A DNA stretch of 9,680 nucleotides, from the NCBI GenBank assembly GCA_937920105.1, contig CALETH010000058.1, positions 1 to 9,680 on the forward strand, given 5' to 3'. This document shows positions 4,971 through 9,680 of the stretch, piece after piece. Each line of letters starts with the position of its first letter. Position 1 is the stretch's first letter. The stretch is from an uncultured Bacteroidota bacterium. Its GTDB lineage: Bacteria > Bacteroidota > Ignavibacteria > UBA10030 > UBA8401. The translations under genes were made by a program, and so were the position numbers. The notes beneath the pieces were generated by a model. It did no database searches. It worked only from the letters and a program-made list of their open reading frames with translations, and had not been told where the DNA came from.

Positions 4971-7325
4971 TTAAAAGCCACGTCCAAACTGAAATTGAAA
5001 TTTCCAACCAGATGGGTCACCATCTTTTGTAACAGCATCAAATCCATAACCATAATCAAAACCAAGTAATCCAATGGGATTGATGAGAAGCCGTGCTCCG
5101 ATACCAGCGGCTCGTTTGAGTTCAAAAATTTCTGTTTTAGAAATATCGCTCCACACATTTCCGGCTTCAGCAAAGGTGAGAAGATAAATTGGAATGGGGT
5201 TGAGTGCAACATTAAAACGAAGTTCTGCTGTATGTTTTGCCATCACGGTTCCACCTTGTGTACCTAATGTTGTATTGAACGGACCTATGACTCTATCATC
5301 ATATCCACGAAGTGGTGTTACAGATGCCTGCCCGAGACCTGTTCCACCCATATAAAAATATTCTAATGGTGGAATATCTAATTTGTTTCCTAAGGAAAGA
5401 ATTGTTCCAATTTGTGAACCTATATAAAAAGCAAATTTCTGATTGTTGAATGCTGGTGTGTACCAATCTAAAGAAAAAATATGTTTTGTATATTCTGCTC
5501 TTCCGGGTAAAAGCGGTGGACCGGAAAATTCTGTGGAAAGAGAAACATTGCTTCCTTGTGTTGGGAACAATGGATTATTAATACTGTTTCGCGAAATAAT
5601 TTGTGTAATACTAAATTGACTTCCGGAAAGAAAATATGCTGAGTTACTTTCGATTTGCTGAACTCTAAAAATCCAATTTCCACTAAAAAAGTCATCAGGA
5701 AATTTAAAGCGACGTCCTAAACTTAACGTTCCACCACGTTGTGAAACAGAATATCCATAATTATATTTTGAATCATACACACTAAAACCAGCAGATGTTG
5801 GTGTATCAAAAAGCCATGGTTCTTTAAATGAAATAGAAAAAGTTCTGTATTGATTATCCACGCCAAACTGCCAATCAAAATTTAAAATTTGTCCTCCACC
5901 TCCGGAAAGCGGATGTGCTAAAGAAAAATTATTAAATGTTACTCCCAACGCTCCGGTAAATCCGTACGCTTCACTATATCCAACAGACATATTAAATGTG
6001 TCGCTGGATTTTTCTTCTACATCAAAAACAACATCAACTGTTTTGTCATCAACAAAACGTGTATCCGGTTTTATTCGTTCAGGATTAAAATAATTGAGTA
6101 CAGAAAGTTGACGGATGCTGCGAATTATTGCTGCTCTGCTAAAATAATCTGCTGGACGTGTATATAATTCCCGACGAATTACTTTTTCTTGTGTTTTATT
6201 ATTTCCACGGATTTCTACTTTTGCTACTTTGAATTGATTGCGTTCACGAATCTGAATAGTAATATCAACACTATCTTCTCCTACTTTTTGTTCTTCCGGT
6301 TCAATGTTTACCATAAGATAACCGTTATCTAAATAGCGAGAAGAGACATCGGTTTGCTCTTCGTTGCCGCGAAGATTGCGTTCGAGTTTTTCCGCATTGT
6401 AAATTTCTCCGGGTTGAATTCCAAGACGTGCATTAAGTTCTGCGTTGGTAACCACGGTGTTTCCTTCCCATACAATATTTCGGATTTTATATTGTTTGCC
6501 TTCATACACAAATAATTTTAATGTGAGTGTTTCTTTATCATCATTCACTTGAAGAGAATCAGAGATAAGTTCTGCATCACGATAACCGTTTTTGCGATAA
6601 AATTGTACGATTTTCTTTTTATCTTCTTCGTATTTCTTTTTATCGAGTTTTGAACTTCTCCAAAATTTCCACCATACTTTTTCGTGTGTATCAGAAAATT
6701 CGTCTTTTAAATCGTCATCACTAAAATTTTTGTTTCCATAAAATTGGATTGAACTGACGGTTACTTCATTTCCTTCATCAATAATAAAACGTAAAAGATA
6801 TTTTCCTTTAAGTGTTGAATCATTGGTAATTTCCGTTGTTTCCGTTGTAATAGATGTTTGAAGGTAGCCCTCTTTTTCGTATTCCTTTTTTATTTCTTTG
6901 ATGGATTTATTGAGTTCTTGCGGTGTAATGACTTGTCCTTTTACAAGATTGATTTTTTTGAGAATGTCAGTTTCGCTTAATTCATCTTCGCCTTCAATTT
7001 CAATTTTTCCTAATCGTGGATTTTCTTTTACGTTGATAACAAGATAAACTCCGTCGTTCACAGTATTTTCTATTTCAATTTTTATATCGGAAAAAATATT
7101 GAGTTCCCACAAACGCACAACAGCATTTCGTGTTTGCTCTCCGGGAATCGTTATCATATCACCAATATTTAAACCAGAATTTGCAATGATTGCGGATGGT
7201 TCTGCAGAAATATTTCCTGAAACAGAAATGCCAAGAATTTTCCATTGCTTTGGTTGTTGCGGTGTTTGTGAAAAGAGTGAGGTTGTCAATAAAAAAAGTG
7301 TTAGAAGAAAAGTTTTGATGTTCAT
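4971..7325 (-). CDS. bamA: Outer membrane protein assembly factor BamA (Omp85)
   Basis: Central subunit of the BAM complex, which inserts beta-barrel proteins into the outer membrane. It has 784 residues from ATG 7325. A signal peptide covers 1-19 (SLFS before Q20). Five POTRA domains follow at about 28-103, 104-186, 187-277, 279-362 and 365-440; several begin with a recognisable beta strand ending in G-N or E-G (ISVSGN, IEIEGE, IQFYGN, IVWEGN, VEIRGN). The 16-strand barrel occupies about 441-784. It includes the loop-6 motif RGYDD (R673-G674-Y675) and ends in aromatic F784, the usual barrel signal. An in-frame TTG at 7334 would add three residues, but the ATG gives a cleaner signal peptide. 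POTRA3 carries a charged insertion rich in Lys/Trp (WWKFWRSSKLDKKKYEEDKKK). pta follows after 6 bp, so an operon is likely. TamA or another Omp85 is possible, but the five POTRAs fit BamA. Confidence 0.95.
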   Translation of the reverse strand: MNIKTFLLTLFLLTTSLFSQTPQQPKQWKILGISVSGNISAEPSAIIANSGLNIGDMITIPGEQTRNAVVRLWELNIFSDIKIEIENTVNDGVYLVINVKENPRLGKIEIEGEDELSETDILKKINLVKGQVITPQELNKSIKEIKKEYEKEGYLQTSITTETTEITNDSTLKGKYLLRFIIDEGNEVTVSSIQFYGNKNFSDDDLKDEFSDTHEKVWWKFWRSSKLDKKKYEEDKKKIVQFYRKNGYRDAELISDSLQVNDDKETLTLKLFVYEGKQYKIRNIVWEGNTVVTNAELNARLGIQPGEIYNAEKLERNLRGNEEQTDVSSRYLDNGYLMVNIEPEEQKVGEDSVDITIQIRERNQFKVAKVEIRGNNKTQEKVIRRELYTRPADYFSRAAIIRSIRQLSVLNYFNPERIKPDTRFVDDKTVDVVFDVEEKSSDTFNMSVGYSEAYGFTGALGVTFNNFSLAHPLSGGGGQILNFDWQFGVDNQYRTFSISFKEPWLFDTPTSAGFSVYDSKYNYGYSVSQRGGTLSLGRRFKFPDDFFSGNWIFRVQQIESNSAYFLSGSQFSITQIISRNSINNPLFPTQGSNVSLSTEFSGPPLLPGRAEYTKHIFSLDWYTPAFNNQKFAFYIGSQIGTILSLGNKLDIPPLEYFYMGGTGLGQASVTPLRGYDDRVIGPFNTTLGTQGGTVMAKHTAELRFNVALNPIPIYLLTFAEAGNVWSDISKTEIFELKRAAGIGARLLINPIGLLGFDYGYGFDAVTKDGDPSGWKFQFQFGRGF

Positions 7326-7387
7326 ATTTTTCAATGTATTTGTATTAACTAATATATTCTTAATATACCTTAATAATCTTAAAAAAT

Positions 7388-7430
7388 AAAAACTACAAAA
7401 CGTTAATTGTTCTATTGTTCTGTAGTTTTT
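7388..7430 (-). terminator. Weak rho-independent-like terminator downstream of the OPT transporter gene
   Basis: Ten-base arms AAAAACTACA (7388-7397) and TGTAGTTTTT (7421-7430) are exactly complementary around a 23-nt loop. Read on the minus strand, the structure is followed by ATTTTTT (7381-7387), as expected for a terminator after the OPT gene. The long loop and only three G/C pairs make it weak. It also has a T-rich tail in the plus direction, so it could act both ways. Confidence 0.35.
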
Positions 7431-7440
7431 TTATAGTAAT

Positions 7441-7473
7441 AGACCTCACAGGTTTTAAAAACCTGTGAGGTCT
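7441..7473. repeat. Perfect 33-bp palindrome (16-bp arms, 1-nt centre)
   Basis: The arm AGACCTCACAGGTTTT (7441-7456) is repeated exactly as its reverse complement at 7458-7473, around a single A. The outer 12 bp contain most of the G/C, making a stem far stronger than the AT-rich surroundings. It lies 24 bp downstream of the OPT stop. Neither side has a T tract directly adjoining, so it is not a textbook terminator. From memory, almost identical ACCTCACAGGTTTT palindromes are dispersed between genes in Bacteroidetes genomes; I could not check this. It may protect mRNA 3' ends or be a mobile palindromic element. Confidence 0.85.
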
Positions 7474-7496
7474 TAGTTATATCAATAAAAACAAAC

Positions 7497-9548
7497 TTAT
7501 TTCTTTCTTGCAATTTTATACATTACAGCACCCATTAAAGCAAAACAGAGTACACCAAAAATTTCGTATCCGCCATTTCCTAATATTCCGGTGAGGAAAT
7601 GTTCGGCACTTAATGTTTTAAGAAATTCATTGATAGAATCATCAACAGAAAGAAGTGCAACTAATACACCAGAGAGCGCTCCACCAGCAACTAAACCGGT
7701 AGAAAATAAACTTCCTTTGCCAAGTTCAGCATCTTCTGCTTGTTCACCTTTTCGTTTTGCCTTCCAGTCCACAAGACCTTTAATTGCACCACCAGCAAAA
7801 ATTGGTAATGTTGTAGAAAGTGGAAGATATGCACCAACTGCAAATGAAAGTGCTTTTACACCACATAACTCCATTGTAATAGAAAGAAATACTCCAACTA
7901 ATACAAATTGCCAATCGAGATTAAATGAAAGCAATCCTTTTATAAGCGTTGCCATTAATGTTCCTTGCGGTGCGGGAAATTTTTCTGTGCCAATAGCATG
8001 AGTAATTCCTTGGGCAACCATATCAGAAGTTGGTTGGTCAAGAATTTGGACTGTTGCTCCGATAACGATTGAAGAAACGACGGCTCCAATAAATAATGCA
8101 ATTTGTTGATATTTTGGTGTTGCTCCAACAATATATCCAGTTTTTAAATCTTGCGAAGTTGCACCGGCATTAGCAGCAGCAATACAAATCATACTTCCAA
8201 CAACAAGTGCCATTGGTTCGTAGAAATTTCCTGTCCATCCAACAGTAATAAAAATAAGTGCTGTTCCCATCAAGGTTGCAATAGTCATTCCGGAAATTGG
8301 ATTGGATGATGAACCAATAATTCCCACAATTCTACTGGAAACTGTTACAAAGAAAAATCCGAAAACGATTACTAAAATTCCGATAAGTAATTTATTAAAG
8401 ATAGAGTCACCGGGAATTTGTGGAAGAAATGCCATCAACAAAATTAATCCGATACTTCCCACAATGACTGTTACAAAAGATAAATCTTTTTCTGTACGTG
8501 CAACAGCGTGTGCTGCTTGTTTATTTTTTAAGGATGCAACGCTTTCTTTAAATGATGAAATAATTGTTGGTAGTGTTTTTAATAATGTGATGAAACCACC
8601 AGCAGCAACTGCACCTGCACCAATTTGTCGAACGTAGGCAAAATACACCGCAGTAGCAGTGTTTGCAAAAGTCATTGTTGCTGGGTCCCAACTACCTTTT
8701 CCACCAGCAGTCATCAAATCTTTTAAATATCCTAATTTAATAAGTTGCTCTGCGATTGTTTGTGCAGGAACAAGTGATGCAAGAAGTGGAATTAATCCCA
8801 ACCACGCCATAACACCACCAGCAACAAGAACACCAGCAATTTTTGGTCCGATAATATATCCAACACCGATATATTCGGGAGTAATTTCTCCATTCACTGT
8901 TGCAGAGGGAAAAAATTTGTTTGTTTGCTTTGTAACGAACGCGGGCAATTCTGCAATCACATGAAATATTTTTTGAAGGATTGCATACGCAAATGCAAAG
9001 CCCAAACCTTGATATGCCGTTTTTGAAAAATCTCCACCCTTTTCTCCGGCAATAAGAACAGATGCACAAGCAGTTCCTTCGGGATATGGAAGTGTTGCAT
9101 GTTCATTGACGATGAGTGAACGACGAAGTGGAATCATCATCAACGTTCCCATAATTCCACCGAACATTGCTAAAGTAAAAATTGTCCAATAATTAAAATA
9201 CTCACCGCCACCACTTGCAGCAGAAAGAAATAAAAATCCGGGAAGTGTGAATACAACTCCGGCAGCAATAGATTCTCCTGCAGAACCTGCAGTTTGAATA
9301 ATATTATTTTCCAAAATTGTCGTTTTGAGCATTTTCCTTCCGATGGAAATTGCTAATACTGCAATTGGTATTGATGCAGAAACGGTGAGTCCGGCTTTGA
9401 GTGCGAGATACACTGTTGCGGCTCCGAAAAGTATTCCGAAAAAGGCACCGAGGAGTACAGATTTTACGGTAAACTCTGCAACATTTTGCGATGCAGAAAT
9501 GAACGGCTCAAATTTTCCGCCGTTATTTTGTTGTGGAGTGTGGGACAT
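7497..9548 (-). CDS. OPT family oligopeptide transporter
   Basis: Inner-membrane secondary transporter of the OPT family, the bacterial branch thought to import small peptides by cation symport; the exact substrate cannot be read from sequence. It has 683 residues, the usual bacterial OPT length, with about 14-16 hydrophobic segments from residue 28 to 680. Family blocks occur in the expected order: NNIIQTAGSAGESIAAG (81-97), YPEGTACA (155-162), SSRIVGIIGSSSNPISGMTI (404-423), QDLKTGYIVGATPKYQQ (466-482) and LPLSTTLPIFAGGAIKGLVD (575-594). The C-terminal end is basic (IARKK). ATG 9548 is preceded by AGGAG with a 5-nt spacer. It appears monocistronic, with its own promoter upstream and hairpins downstream. 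Iron-chelate (YSL-type) transport is a less likely alternative. Confidence 0.93.
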   Translation of the reverse strand: MSHTPQQNNGGKFEPFISASQNVAEFTVKSVLLGAFFGILFGAATVYLALKAGLTVSASIPIAVLAISIGRKMLKTTILENNIIQTAGSAGESIAAGVVFTLPGFLFLSAASGGGEYFNYWTIFTLAMFGGIMGTLMMIPLRRSLIVNEHATLPYPEGTACASVLIAGEKGGDFSKTAYQGLGFAFAYAILQKIFHVIAELPAFVTKQTNKFFPSATVNGEITPEYIGVGYIIGPKIAGVLVAGGVMAWLGLIPLLASLVPAQTIAEQLIKLGYLKDLMTAGGKGSWDPATMTFANTATAVYFAYVRQIGAGAVAAGGFITLLKTLPTIISSFKESVASLKNKQAAHAVARTEKDLSFVTVIVGSIGLILLMAFLPQIPGDSIFNKLLIGILVIVFGFFFVTVSSRIVGIIGSSSNPISGMTIATLMGTALIFITVGWTGNFYEPMALVVGSMICIAAANAGATSQDLKTGYIVGATPKYQQIALFIGAVVSSIVIGATVQILDQPTSDMVAQGITHAIGTEKFPAPQGTLMATLIKGLLSFNLDWQFVLVGVFLSITMELCGVKALSFAVGAYLPLSTTLPIFAGGAIKGLVDWKAKRKGEQAEDAELGKGSLFSTGLVAGGALSGVLVALLSVDDSINEFLKTLSAEHFLTGILGNGGYEIFGVLCFALMGAVMYKIARKK

Positions 9549-9553
9549 TGGTT

Positions 9554-9558
9554 CTCCT
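9554..9558 (-). promoter_or_regulatory. Shine-Dalgarno AGGAG for the OPT transporter
   Basis: AGGAG on the minus strand lies 5 nt before ATG 9548, confirming that start. Normal spacing here contrasts with the displaced sites of the secreted-protein cassette and the absence of any site before bamA and pta. Confidence 0.75.
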
Positions 9559-9591
9559 GTTTTAAACTATGATTAAATGATAAAATGATTG

Positions 9592-9620
9592 ATTATGCAA
9601 AAGTATTTTTATTATATCAA
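9592..9620 (-). promoter_or_regulatory. Sigma70-like promoter of the OPT transporter gene
   Basis: On the minus strand a -35 TTGATA (9615-9620) and a -10 CATAAT (9592-9597) are separated by 17 bp. The start site would fall near 9585, giving a leader of about 36 nt that contains the AGGAG site. The -35 hexamer is identical to that of the secreted-cassette promoter at 3921-3926. The imperfect inverted repeat at 9624-9680 lies directly upstream. Confidence 0.5.
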
Positions 9621-9623
9621 TAA

Positions 9624-9680
9624 TCTTTGGGGCTTGACTAGATAAGTTATATAAAATAACTTGTAAGTCAATGACCAAGA
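9624..9680. repeat. Imperfect inverted repeat upstream of the OPT promoter
   Basis: The inner arms AAGTTAT (9644-9650) and ATAACTT (9656-9662) are exact. Outside them TTGACT (9634-9639) and AGTCAA (9666-9671) are also exact. Weaker matching (TCTTTGG against the complement of CCAAGA) continues to the window edge. The element therefore spans at least 57 bp around a 5-nt centre. It may be an operator, or the terminator of an upstream gene outside the window. The right arm may be cut by the edge. Confidence 0.45.

Noticed and set aside
7332..7334. TTG as start of bamA, three codons upstream of ATG 7325
   Set aside because: The ATG is in frame, gives a compact signal peptide (MNIKTFLL...) and neither codon has a Shine-Dalgarno, so there is no reason to prefer TTG.
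7383..7411. Promoter for bamA (TTGTAG, 17 bp, TATTAA on the minus strand)
   Set aside because: It has only three and four matches to the consensus hexamers and overlaps the terminator-like hairpin. bamA must have some promoter here or read-through, but this one is not convincing.
7591..8001. Plus-strand ORF of 136 codons opposite the OPT gene, and others at 8302-8637 and 8659-8964
   Set aside because: They lie wholly within a clear OPT coding frame on the other strand, have low-complexity Ser/Pro/Thr/Ile composition and no family features. They are antisense shadows.
9634..9662. Plus-strand promoter TTGACT-17-TAACTT
   Set aside because: No plus-strand gene follows in this window, and the -35-like box is explained by the symmetry of the inverted repeat.

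Overview
The window is AT-rich, and every gene I can support lies on the minus strand. I read it as chromosome of a member of the Bacteroidota/Chlorobiota (FCB) group, perhaps near Ignavibacteria or Kapabacteria. Four points support this. There is an Omp85/BamA with five POTRA domains. There is a CarboxypepD_reg-like secreted protein. All four exported proteins appear to have glutamine as the first mature residue after signal peptidase I cleavage, a known trait of Bacteroidetes. Ig-like and helical C-terminal modules look like those I remember from Ignavibacteria extracellular proteins. Against a classical Bacteroidia or Flavobacteriia member, several genes have clear Shine-Dalgarno sequences and sigma70-like TTGATA-17-TATTAT promoters. 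The taxon is an inference from sequence character, not a database match.

In the direction of transcription (right to left), the window has three blocks. (1) Positions 9680-7497: a promoter region with an imperfect inverted repeat, then an OPT-family oligopeptide transporter of 683 residues. Its 3' side holds a perfect 16-bp-arm palindrome and a weak terminator-like hairpin. (2) Positions 7325-3981: bamA (outer membrane protein assembly factor) followed after 6 bp by pta (phosphate acetyltransferase), probably co-transcribed. Neither has a recognisable Shine-Dalgarno sequence. (3) Positions 3926-1: a well-formed promoter, then a tandem of three secreted proteins of unknown function. These are a 647-residue protein with Ig-like domains and a HExxH motif near the C terminus, a 209-residue protein with a CarboxypepD_reg-like domain, and a secreted protein with helical (HEAT-like) repeats that runs off the left edge.

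Blocks 1 and 2 are housekeeping: peptide uptake, outer-membrane assembly and acetyl-CoA/acetyl-phosphate metabolism. Block 3 is the least ordinary part. It is a cassette of exported proteins whose mosaic codon use suggests shared, exchangeable modules. Its first two genes have strong Shine-Dalgarno sequences 44 and 53 nt from the apparent start codons, and in the second case an 11-codon mini-ORF is placed correctly behind the Shine-Dalgarno. I found no tRNA, rRNA, CRISPR array, transposase or phage gene. No gene-free stretch exceeds about 170 bp.
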